Part shown: positions 29,564 through 64,000 of the stretch, one piece after another | How positions within the stretch are numbered: position 1 is the first letter of the stretch | How the letters are laid out: each line of letters begins with the position of its first letter | Assembly: GCA_963693365.1 (NCBI GenBank) | Contig: CAVNZM010000008.1 | Location: 5,828,001 to 5,892,000 of the forward strand | DNA length: 64,000 bases | Direction: 5' to 3' | Origin: Amoebidium appalachense | Lineage: Eukaryota > Ichthyosporea | Notes under the pieces: model-generated | Told to the model about the DNA's origin: nothing | The model's input: only the letters and a program-made list of their open reading frames with translations | Databases searched by the model: none | Position numbers and translations under genes: made by a program

Positions 29564-30103
29564 CTGCAGAGTGAACACAAAGACAGGGTGAGAGAATAGC
29601 TGGTCAATGGTTGCCAGGTCTATAAAGAACCCACTCCCAACCGAATCCCCCATCCAACCCCCCCCCCCCCCCCCCCACACACAAACACACAACATACATA
29701 CACACACACATACACACACACACACCGCCCACACCCTCCCCACCCCCCCTCTTGCTCTCGGCCCCCCCCCCCCCCTGCCTAATTCTCCACTTCCCCCTTC
29801 TCCCTCTCCGTCCCACCCTCCCGCCCTTCCTCTTTACCGACTGCCCTCCTCTCTTTGCCCCTCTCTTTCTGTCTTTTCCGCCATCCCTCCCTCTACCCTT
29901 TCTCCCCCTCCCTCCTTCCCTCCAACCCTCCCACCCACCCATCCTTCCCTCCCTTTCTCCCTACCCTGACCTCTCCCCCTTCCCCCCTCCCCTGTCTTTA
30001 ACATACACACACAGGCACACACATACACGCCCCCCCCCCCCCCCCCCCCCCCTCCTCCCCTTCTCTGTACCCACCCACCCACCCACCCACATTACACACA
30101 CAA

Positions 30104-30154
<51 letters not shown>

Positions 30155-30719
30155 CAACACACACACACACTCACTACACACACACAGGCACATACACACA
30201 CAGACAAGCACACACCCACAGGCATACACCGTGACACACAGAAACTCTCTACCCACTATCCTGTACTGCCTCTTGACTAATTGTATGCTTAAAGGGGAAG
30301 GGAGGGAAGGGGGAAAAGCGGAGGAGTGGGCTTTAAGTGGGTACACTGCACAGAATGGTCACACAAAACATATGGAACACGTTGCCACACATACCCTATC
30401 GGGTGATAGCAACATATAAGAGGCAAGCCAAAGCAGAAAAGGCAGCATGCCATGCCAAACAGATCATGGGAGAGGCACAAAGGTCCATAAGATTAAGTGC
30501 AAGGGAAGGCCTGAGCGGTGAAGGCATTGGTATCCACAAGATGCAAAAGGACACACCTAACGTATTACATAAAAAACAACTTCTAAAACGGAGGAACCAC
30601 CTGTAAGGCCCAGAACAGAGAGACAGGGGAGGGGAGAGAAAAAGTGGAAAAGAGGCAGGGGGTGGTGGGGAGAGAGGGGGGGAGGGGGGGGGGGGGGGAA
30701 GGGGGGGGGGGAGAATCAC
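29564..30719. other. C-rich and (CA)n stretch, probable introns of a minus-strand gene
   Basis: C-runs 29659-29676, 29762-29775 and 30030-30052, CT-rich 29776-30000, (CA)n 30098-30170. 30290-30610 is unique; a short plus-strand ORF there has no support. A missing exon between 30720 and 29563 is expected because the phases do not match. Confidence 0.5.
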
Positions 30720-31079
30720 CTGATGGACTCCCTCCGCTGTAGATGCATCTATCCGGCCGCCATGACGGGTTTGATGCCACACCCAATCCCTGAGGAAGGG
30801 CTGGGGAGGGCACGTGCCAGCTTCGACAGAGTCCTCATGATCCGCTATGCAATAATCAATGTACCGTGCAACGAATGGCTGTTCCAGCTTGGCATGATCT
30901 TTAGACCAAGATTTGTTTTCCTTAATGACTTTTTTGTTCACCCCATCTGGGTTGTTTGTTGAACCCGCTGCAGCCAAAAGACAAAAGGCGAGGATAACAT
31001 GAACGAGAATCCTCAGCAAAGCCCAATGGCCTTGCCCACGTCCAATGCGGACGCGAGCATGTTTGTAACCCATGCTCAC
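30720..31079 (-). CDS. Unidentified exon, possible 5' part of the OTU gene
   Basis: Open from ATG 31079 to a good donor (CATCAG/GTGATT) at 30720, phase 0. The first 40 residues include a hydrophobic helix (WALLRILVHVILAFCLLAAA), like a signal or membrane segment. However, that stretch also reads as a strong acceptor (TTTTGGCTGCAG, ending 30969), so the true exon may begin at GSTNNPDGV. The rest is charged (NKKVIKENKSWSKDHAKLEQPF, WVWHQTRHGG) and not recognised. It does not join the exon at 29563 in phase, so either an intermediate exon is missed or this is a separate gene. Confidence 0.4.
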
Positions 31080-31435
31080 ACAAAATATGTACTGTCAGTT
31101 ATGATCGAGCATTAAAGGGTGTTGTCTGTTTTTATTATTTTTATATGAGCCTACTGCAATATGATAAGGATGCTAGCGCTGTGTCACACCTGTCAACTGC
31201 CAGTCCAGGCTGTGACTGCCCGTTCAAGTACGCCACCACCTGCACGTGGTTGACGTGGTCTTGCTTAGCCCGCCTTTCGAGTTTATTCCTCGAATCAGAC
31301 GCCACCAACGATGAGCCACAAAAACGGGTCAGAAAACGGGTCAGGAACGATTCGAGCTGATTCGACCCATAATAGTTCGAACCGACCCATTTATGCCCCA
31401 AATAAATTTGGCACCAAATAATTTGGCACGAACCT
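31080..31435. other. Intergenic DNA upstream of a MITE-like element
   Basis: Unique sequence without an ORF that I can support. An extra partial copy of the MITE end (ATTTGGCACCA / TTTGGCACGAA) lies at 31400-31432. Confidence 0.4.
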
Positions 31436-31600
31436 GGTGACGTAAAATGTGGCACGAATTTATTTGGCACCAGCCCGCTAGCGGAGCACATCCAGGGGTA
31501 TCCCCAAGCTCCTGTCGGTGCCTGGGCGACATCCTGCCCCATTTTCACCGTTTTGCAGGCTCGTGCCAAATAAATTTCGTGCCAAATATTACGTCACACC
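31436..31600. mobile_element. MITE-like inverted-repeat element (~165 bp)
   Basis: 31436-31475 and 31559-31600 are imperfect reverse complements of about 40 bp sharing TGACGTAA, GGCACGAA and TTTATTTGGCAC. The centre is non-coding and GC-richer. Small size, inverted ends and no ORF fit a MITE. A target duplication could not be fixed. Confidence 0.6.
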
Positions 31601-32100
31601 CTAGGAGCTTGGGAATTGAGGGTAGCACCGTCATCCGTCCGGGTTTCGTGACTTACGTTACTCTCTCCGAGGTACAGTATGCGTCCACGCATAACATACT
31701 CCACGCACAACATAACGTCGACGCCGATTTTCAAAAATCTTAACATACTGACCTCGGTCATTTTTCGGGATTAGGTTAGCGCACCAAGGGGTCCTATACA
31801 TAGTAGGACGAATTATCGGGTTTATCTGGTCAGTTTAGACCCCCTATCTTTAGTATTTCGATCTCTTTCCCAGACAAAACAGTGGTTCGCCGTGATTTCA
31901 ACGACCGCCCAAAGCTCGCCAGGGCCAATGATAGGCGGCGGCCGCACATCGCATGGTATGCAAAGGACTCTTGTGGCCGACTATGTCGATAAACGAGCAG
32001 AAACATACGAAGGCCCCAACTAGTTCGAAGCAGTCTTGTATAGCTAGTTTTTACATCCTAGTCATATAGGCAGGTTGAATGCATATTAAACCCACCGATC

Positions 32101-34270
<2,170 letters not shown>

Positions 34271-34307
34271 AACTTCTGTATGCAGCTTCGGGAAACTGAA
34301 AAAGAAG

Positions 34308-34903
34308 GTGGGTAAACGAATCGTGCTCATTTTTCCAATATCTTTTCGGCTGTCTTGGTATTATCATCCGATTCTCTCGCTTCTCACCTATAACACCCCC
34401 CCCCCACCCCCCACCCCCCTCCCTCCACCCCCTCCCCTTTTTCCTTCCCTCCCCCTCCCCTCCCCCTCCTCGCCTACGATCCTCATACACACAGTCACAC
34501 CCACGTAGACACCAAAGTGCAAACACACACACACCTAGCACTTTATATCTCCTTGGTGTCTCTCTTTTTCGAGGCTCTCAGGCTCCCCCCCGCCCTCCTC
34601 CAGCCCCCCCCCCCCCCCCCTCCCCCTCCCCCCCCCCTTCCCGTCCCCCCCCCCCCCCCCCCCTTCCCCCTCCCCCCCTCCCCCCCTAGCTGCCCGCCAC
34701 AAGACTCCCAGAATACCCCCCCTCCCCCCCCCCCCCCCCCCCCTCCCCTCCCTCCCCTCACCCCACCCATCCACCCACCCTCCCATTGATGGGCTGTGCT
34801 CAAGATTTATTCTGCATTCACAATGGTTGTGATGTCTGTTTTGTGTTTTTTATTTTTGTAGTTGTTGTAGTGTGCCTTTATTGGGCCACCCTCTCCCGTA
34901 TAC

Positions 34904-34938
<35 letters not shown>

Positions 34939-35143
34939 ACACACGCACACACAACCCCACACACACCCACTCACCCACCCATACACACGCCTGACTGCTC
35001 AGGTCCTTCCCTGCCCCCCCACCACTGTCTCTCCAGTACCAGGCACACACACACACTAACACACACAAAAGAACCCCCCCCACACAAGCATACACGCACA
35101 CGTACACTCATACGCACACACAGATACACACACATACGTACAC

Positions 35144-35202
<59 letters not shown>

Positions 35203-35258
35203 AATGCTCATACACACACACAAAGACACACACACACACGTACATGCACGTGGACACG

Positions 35259-35295
<37 letters not shown>

Positions 35296-35588
35296 ACAAA
35301 CACACACACACCCCTACTCCTTCCCTCCCCCCCTCCCCCCCTTCCCCCATCCCTCCCCCCAGGCGCCCTCCCATCCTAACACGTACAAACACACCCACGC
35401 CCGCACACCCACCCACCCACCCACCCAACCACCCACACCCACCCCCCCACACACACACACATTCACACCCACCCACCCACACACACAGACACAGACACAC
35501 GCACACACGTACATACGCACATGCACAGACGTACACACCCACACCCACACCCACACCCACACACATACACACTCGTACACACACACAG
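34308..35588 (+). repeat. C-rich then (CA)n tract before hydrolase exon 1
   Basis: C-runs with T 34398-34760, C-run 34904-34936, then (CA)n with many interruptions 34937-35587 leading into an acceptor CACACAG at 35582-35588. If the gene starts at 35594 this is 5' UTR intron or promoter region. Confidence 0.7.
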
Positions 35589-35593
35589 ATACC

Positions 35594-45243
<9,650 letters not shown>

Positions 45244-46163
45244 CACATAGAGCCGACATTCAATTTATTATGTATGTAGATGAATACGTTGCATCCTTGT
45301 GTGTGACACGGAAGAAATGCAGCCTTCAATGCCGGCCAGGGGGAGGGAATGGGAGGAGAGGGGTGGAGTGGGAGGGTGGGGGGGGAAGGGGGGGGGGGGG
45401 GGGGGAGGAGGAAGAAGGGGGGGGGGGGAGGGGGGGAGGGGAGGAGGGAGGAAAAGGGTTCCTGAAGCACGATTTGAAAATGAATACCATGCATATGTCT
45501 CGAATGGGTGTGGTCATACACCAGTTGATCATGTAACGCCCACGTTTTTAACCCTACTACGGTACAGACTGTCGATTACCAAACTTAAGGTCTTGCCCAT
45601 GGCATACTTCTTACATTTATAGTGTTGTTTTGCTTCAGGTCACTTGAGTTAATAAAAATTATTAAGTGTGTTGTTTTGCTTCTGTTGCTTTAGACTAATT
45701 TGAGACTTAACAATAATGTGGTGTTTTGCTTCGTTCCGTAATTGTGCCATGATGATCATGATGTGCACGGACACACCAAACCTTACAAATGCAACGAAGT
45801 GCAGGGATCATGAGAACACTGTACAAACACGTGTGAATCACGTTGTTTTTCTAAACGCTAAAAATACAGCGCTCTCCACATCTGCAATAGTGTGTTCTCC
45901 ATGAAATATAATTATGGTTACATTTTTTATTTTTTTTTATCTGGAATGTGCGACGCCGTGGCACGGTGCACAGTGATCGGCCGACGGGAACCGGATGCGC
46001 GGGTGCTTTTCCGCTATCACACAGAACTATCACATCTATAGTGCCTCCAAGAACGGGATGAAAAGTATATATACGGGTTCTGCGCCTTCTATAAGGTGAC
46101 TTTTGACAGGTTTCATGTAAAATAGAGCAACTTATAATGATATGCCACATGACAATAACTGTG
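45244..46163. other. Intergenic region after the hydrolase gene
   Basis: Purine-rich G-runs 45384-45440, then unique DNA. TGTTGTTTTGCTTC recurs three times (45624, 45669 and in part 45719). No ORF is supported. Confidence 0.5.
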
Positions 46164-47322
46164 TATACATCAGCGCAACGATATGCAGATTAATGTCAAA
46201 AAGTGTGCCCTTTTATCAAAATCGATACCGGCATGGGACGACGTTTGTATTTTCGGCAGTCCCCTCCCTCGCCCAATCGAATACAAGTATTTGGGGATTC
46301 CGGTGGACGAATGGGGCATATGTTTCAAACGGATGATCGACCGTCGGGTGGAGAGTGCAGGCAGGTGTCTTCGGTTATTTCGGGATGTGTATCTTGCTAC
46401 TCTTTCTCATACTGTCCACCTATACAATCGTCTTAGTATATTTCGCACATATATTCGCCCTTTGTCGGAATACGGGTTGCCCTTACTAGCTATGGCACCC
46501 CCTGATACTGTTACTAATGTCCTCAAATCATTAGATGATTTCCATTACACAACTTGTTGTATGTTTCTCACTGGTCTTTCCACACCTATCCCTAGACGCC
46601 TTTTTGATTCTCTCTACGCACTCACACCACCATCACAACGCGTACACGAATTAGCCCTTAAATTTCACGAGCACATCACCCGCCTGTCCGCTTGTGCCCC
46701 GGACCACCCGCTCTTCCGGCTACACGCATCCCCGCCGGATTCGCCCCTGTACCTCTTCCCTTCCCCATCGTCTCTGCCCATTGCCGAGCGCTATGTGGAA
46801 TGGCTGGCGACCCCCCCGGAGGTACGGCTAGATCATAGTGTGAATATGAATAGTTTCAAGTCTATGGCTGATAGATATCTTTTTACTCTACGTGTTGAGT
46901 CCCTTCCGGTGTTAGGACCGCACAAACACCCACTACTAGTAGCCTATATGGCGGATACGGTTAGAGAGTCTCGTTCATACATAGATTCGTTTATTCGTAA
47001 TGTGGTATGGTGTAAAAACGCAAAGATGATTATGGCTTGGCGGTGTAATCGGTTTCTGGTGTCTCCTGCTCGTATGTGTAATATGTGTGGGGGGCGGTTT
47101 ACTCGCGGCTGCATATCTATCAATAAATGCAACCTGTTAGCTAGTGTATTAGAACCGGAGGTTATTGGCGGTTTTATTCTCTTTTCTCCCTCTCTTCCTC
47201 AATATATCCGTTTTAAGATGACTATCCTCGATCACCTTATTAATGCTGCACAGTATGATATTGTGATCCGGTGCCTTAACTTTCTGTCGGAGCTACCGAT
47301 GCTAGCATCTGCTTACCCATAA
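46164..47322 (+). pseudogene. 5'-truncated non-LTR retrotransposon (LINE) ORF2 3' part
   Basis: Frame-open sequence begins RNDMQINVKKCALLS, the region after the catalytic palm in LINE reverse transcriptases, followed by the thumb motif EYKYLGIPVDEWG. A long C-terminal region follows, with basic stretches (KRMIDRRVESAGRCLRLFRD) and a late Cys cluster (MCNMCGGRF...CISINKC). The N-terminal endonuclease and RT catalytic blocks are missing, which fits 5' truncation during target-primed insertion. No poly-A tail or target duplication was recognised, and 46183-47322 is free of stops, so the insertion may be fairly young. Confidence 0.78.
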
Positions 47323-48395
47323 TATGTAATAGGGGTGTCAGATACTACGATGGCGCTCATTGTTGCCTAGCATGTACATATGTCACTGGCTGCATTTGAT
47401 TGGCTGTGCTGGAAAACGCAGTAGGCCGTCGAATGTGGCTGGGCCTCCGGCAATGTCCACGCAATAAAAAGTGTGTAAACCCATACATGTTATGACCACA
47501 ATGTATGTGTCCTGCGAAAATCGAGTGGCCTACGTGTAAGATTCAAAGCCAAAATAATAGATCTTACTAGGCTAGTTTATCTTGCCATCATGTTTTTCGA
47601 AAAAATCTAACTATGTGAATTCTGGCCTTTAACAATTGCCATGTGTTTATTTTTGAAATGAGCCTTAAGAGCTTTTATGGAAAGTAGATAAAGAAACATC
47701 GCCGATGATTATTATCGGAACCGAACGCCATTCTTATACGTGGACTCTAACACATTCCATTCGGGATAAGAGAGCCTCGGGAATTGGATCGGAATGCCTG
47801 AGGAATGTTGTGGTTCAACATGTACAGAGTTTTTTGCTCCCTGGTGCAGTGGCACTCATTTCTTCGTAGCGTTTTTTGCAAAAAAAGAACTCAAAAGAGA
47901 CCTTTTTTTTTTTTTAACGTGCACATTGTAACTGTATTTTGATGGTTGGACCCACCCGTGAGTGCCTTTCAACTTGAACGTTCATCATCCCAGTGAACCC
48001 ATTCGACTCGATCACAACGGCTCGCCACCTAGGCACGCTGTACATTGTGTTACTCTGGGAAAAAACCTGTACAGGACTTAGCTAGTGATGAGCATTACAT
48101 TACTAGATTAACGCTACAAAACATAGAGCCAGTGCATACCGTTTTGAGTGTGGATTGATAGTGACTGTCGCCTCGCCTCATAATTTCCATGGAAATTCTC
48201 CTTTAGTGATGCACAACTTGAAGTTTGGCAAACCAAGCAGGGTTCAATCTGTAGAAGTTCAACCATTTCGACTCGAACGGTTCTTTGGTTGCCTTTTTTC
48301 TGTGGCTTCACATCCTTTTCCTTTTTTTGTTTTGGAAAGAAACACCGTCTCGGGATTTTTTCGTTTTAATGGATATGTGTCCTTGGAGATGAGAA
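47323..48395. other. Intergenic region upstream of the PAN/EGF gene
   Basis: Mostly unique AT-balanced sequence with a T-run at 47911-47921. It should contain the promoter of the gene starting at 48396; I see no clear TATA box. No ORF is supported. Confidence 0.5.
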
Positions 48396-61560
<13,165 letters not shown>

Positions 61561-62483
61561 ATGTAAAATGTTGCCACGTAATCTACCATATGTGACAACA
61601 CGGGGAGTAACAGCTCTTTTTATGAATGTCGTGTGCTAGTGTGTTATTCTTTCGGTAAAAATGAACAAACTAATATTAGGGTCTTACAGCTATACGTGGA
61701 TATATGAATTCCAATAATGATGTCGGGTGGATCGGCTTTAAAGGAATACTATGTAAGCAAAGGACACTCAGTTACCATATTTGGGGCGTGAACCGCTGTT
61801 ACCTTTGTTCACACATACACAGCGAAGGATCCATACTCCCGTTTTTTATATATATCTTTATATATCTTTAATTCATATGTATCAGCAAGAAATATTGCCG
61901 ACAAATACCCTTTGCTATTGGCGAATGAATAACTCCCACCAGAGGTCAGTACTAGTACTACATCAAAATATCCAAATTTAGGGCGCATAGGTGGTGAATG
62001 ATGTGACTTTGGAACACTTTGTTCTTGTATTGCATGTTGACGAATTTTGTGCATAAAAACGTACAACCGTGATTATCGTTAACACTGTTACACTCTAGTG
62101 TACATATCCCCCCATGTGTGTCGTATGATGCGTACACGCACGTGTATACATAGGTTGAGTGGTCCAATGCATTCAACATTCATTCACTAATAAATCAAAA
62201 ACTTGACACCATACCTGGCCTGTGAAATACAGCCACACTACAGGCATGGCCTTTGCATCAACCTCAATATATAACCGTTCAGATATCCCCCCCCCCTCCC
62301 CCCCCCTCCCCCCTCCCCCCAGGGGAAACTGCCGCAGGAAAGGCCGAAAATATAATCATTGGTAAACAAAAAGACGAAAACCGGTAAGATGACAATGCAC
62401 TCACGAACAAGACAAAACCATAATTCTCAATATTAAACAAAATAAAAATACAAAATAAAATATCAATAAACAAACTATAAACA
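61561..62483. other. Convergent intergenic region, two 3' UTRs
   Basis: Unique AT-rich DNA with a C-rich patch 62287-62320. AATAAA-like words occur at 62189-62194 and 62451-62470 on the plus strand. It separates the ends of the PAN/EGF and GFM2 genes. No ORF is supported. Confidence 0.55.
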
Positions 62484-64000
62484 TCAGTAACCCCTCAGCT
62501 TTTTCAGCACCGCCGCCTCCTCCAACCTATCCACCTGCCGATATCTCGAAAATTGCAGCGACATGTTCGAATGTCCCCCCGTGAGGCTTCGCAAAATCGA
62601 CGAATATCCCACCATGCTAGATAGCGGCACCTCGGCCTTCACCACCCTCGTCGTGTCCTCCCTATCCAACCCCTGAATTTCCGCCCGCCTCTGCGACGTC
62701 AGATCCTGAAGAACCCCCCTACGTAATCGTCGCCGTCGATTGAAATTTCAAGATTCATAACGGGTTCCAACAGCGCCGGCTGGGCCTCCGATATCGCCTT
62801 GCTCAACGCCTGAGACATACACGCCGAAATCGCCTCCGGGGACGATCCCTGTCCGATCGATCCGTCCAAAAGCGCGATCTCGACGTTTGCAACCGGGTAG
62901 GAAAGTAGCGCCCCTCGGCTCAGGGCAGCCTGAATTCCTTCCTTCACCACAACGTTTAACCCCTTTGGGTCGATCGAGCGAAGGTTCGAACTCCCGGGAA
63001 GGCTGTTGACAAAAACGTAATTCTGCTGCCCGTCCGCGTCCGAATTTTCCGTGTTTTCGAGTGGCGAAACCGACACCGTCAGCATGGCGTTCTGTTTTTT
63101 CCCCGCGATCATACCGGAAAATTCAACCGTTGCCTCCGCCTCGCTCGTGATGGTCTCCTTGTACGCCACCTGGATGGCGCCCGCCTCGATCTCCAAATTG
63201 TAATCCCTCGTCAGCCGATCGCGGATAATCTCCAAATGCAATTCGCCCATACCGCTCAACACTCTCTGACCCGTCGCGGGGTCAGTGTGCACGTGGAAGG
63301 AAGGGTCCTCCCTCTGCATGCACTCCAAAGCGTGGACCAATGACGGCTCGTCTTTGCTGGAACACGGTTCCACCGTGCAGAAAAACACCGGGTCGGGTAC
63401 CCTTAACCCCTCCAGGAAGAGGTTCTTATTTCCATTTAAGGCAACTAGCGTATCCCCTGTTCTCGCCTTCTTAAGTCCCAAAGCGACGGCAATGTGCCCG
63501 GCCTCCACATCCTGAATCTCCCTATACTCGTCCGCGTAGACCCGCAATAGGCGGCTCATCTTCTCCTTCGTCTTTCTTGTGTTGTTGTGCAGCTGCATTT
63601 TCGCGTTTAGTTTCCCCCTGTACACCCGAAAATATACCATGGCTCCCCGCTGCTGGTCGTGCACCACCTTGAAAGCAAGAGCGCACAAGTCCCCCGCCGG
63701 GTCAGGGGATATCCCGTCCGGGTGGTGCGCCTCTTCCGGCGAGGGGAGATATTCGCAAATTGCGTCCAAAAGCGGTTGGACCCCCTTATTTTTCAGCGCA
63801 GACCCGCACAACACGGGCACAGCCTTTCGCGCGCGCGTGGCCCGGCGCACCGCCGCCGTAATTTCCGCCGGGGGGGCATTTGAAAAATCGTCGATTTTTT
63901 CGAGAAATTCGTCGTCCACCTCCGCTACCGCCTCGGCCAAAACCGTCCGTGCCTCGATCGCTTTTTCGTATATCTCGCCGTCATTTCCCGTAATTTCCGT
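62484..64000 (-). CDS. GFM2: Mitochondrial elongation factor G2 / ribosome recycling GTPase, 3' part
   Basis: The minus-strand frame is open from the window edge to 62699, then continues in the -1 frame to 62484. It covers EF-G domain II (LCALAFKVVHDQQRGAMVYF), III (FFCTVEP, VLSGMGELHLEIIRDRL), IV (VAYKETITSEA, ISRGALLSYPV-like VNVEIALLDG region) and V (VPLSSMVGYSSILRSLTGG, LQFSRYRQV). It resembles mtEFG2 more than mtEFG1. mtEFG2 works with mitochondrial RRF to split ribosomes after termination and has no main role in translocation. The GTPase domain lies beyond the window. The frame breaks at a six-G run (62716-62721); a seventh G would restore it. No intron is present in 1.5 kb, unlike its neighbours. 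Confidence 0.9.

Noticed and set aside
30337-30606. Plus-strand 89-codon ORF as a gene
   Set aside because: No recognisable domain, no splice context, and it lies inside probable introns of minus-strand genes.

Overview
This window is nuclear DNA from an intron-rich eukaryote. Genes are split by GT-AG introns, there are LTR, YR-type (DIRS/Ngaro-like), non-LTR and TA-targeting DNA transposons, and a mitochondrial elongation-factor gene lies at the right edge. Dinucleotide repeats and very long poly-G/poly-C runs are unusually abundant. I cannot name the species. A protist (for example an alga) fits, but the sequence does not prove it. I saw no rRNA, tRNA or CRISPR array.

Left part (1-25.8 kb), a nest of mobile elements. 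A copia-type retrotransposon (5' LTR cut by the window edge, gag-pol 630-5053, 3' LTR 5772-6755) sits at the stop codon of a pogo/Tc5-like DNA transposon (copy A, right end 11191, reading leftwards). A miniature LTR element (TRIM-like, 7544-8629) lies in a G-run inside that transposon. A second, inverted copy (copy B, 19911-23974) has both termini and TA duplications and carries remnants of the same TRIM and copia LTR. Between the copies lie a decayed duplicate of exons from the gene at 48-61 kb (11571-13030) and a complete tyrosine-recombinase retrotransposon (14204-19400, minus strand).

Middle part (25.8-45.2 kb). Minus-strand genes encode a SANT/Myb-like protein with an LSD1-type zinc finger (25823-26764) and an OTU protease-like protein with a CXC-like cysteine cluster (27409-29563, two phase-matched exons). 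An unidentified exon follows (30720-31079). A 1.6 kb TA-flanked inverted-repeat element and a MITE lie at 31.4-33.3 kb. On the plus strand an 11-exon alpha/beta-hydrolase gene of the DUF1749/UPF0613 family runs from 35594 to 45243. All its intron phases match, and the Ser, Asp and His positions are visible.

Right part (45.2-64 kb). A 5'-truncated LINE fragment (46164-47322) precedes a 15-exon gene for a secreted protein (48396-61560): a signal peptide, alternating PAN/Apple-like and short cysteine-rich (EGF-like) modules, almost all phase-1 exons, and a unique C-terminus. Convergent with it is the 3' half of GFM2 (mitochondrial EF-G2), intronless in this window and broken by one frameshift in a G6 run.

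The most unusual signal is in the introns. Several carry minisatellites whose unit includes the neighbouring exon edge with its own splice site, so donors or acceptors have been copied in tandem. Many introns also start with (GT)n and end with (CA)n, leaving some exons between complementary repeats.
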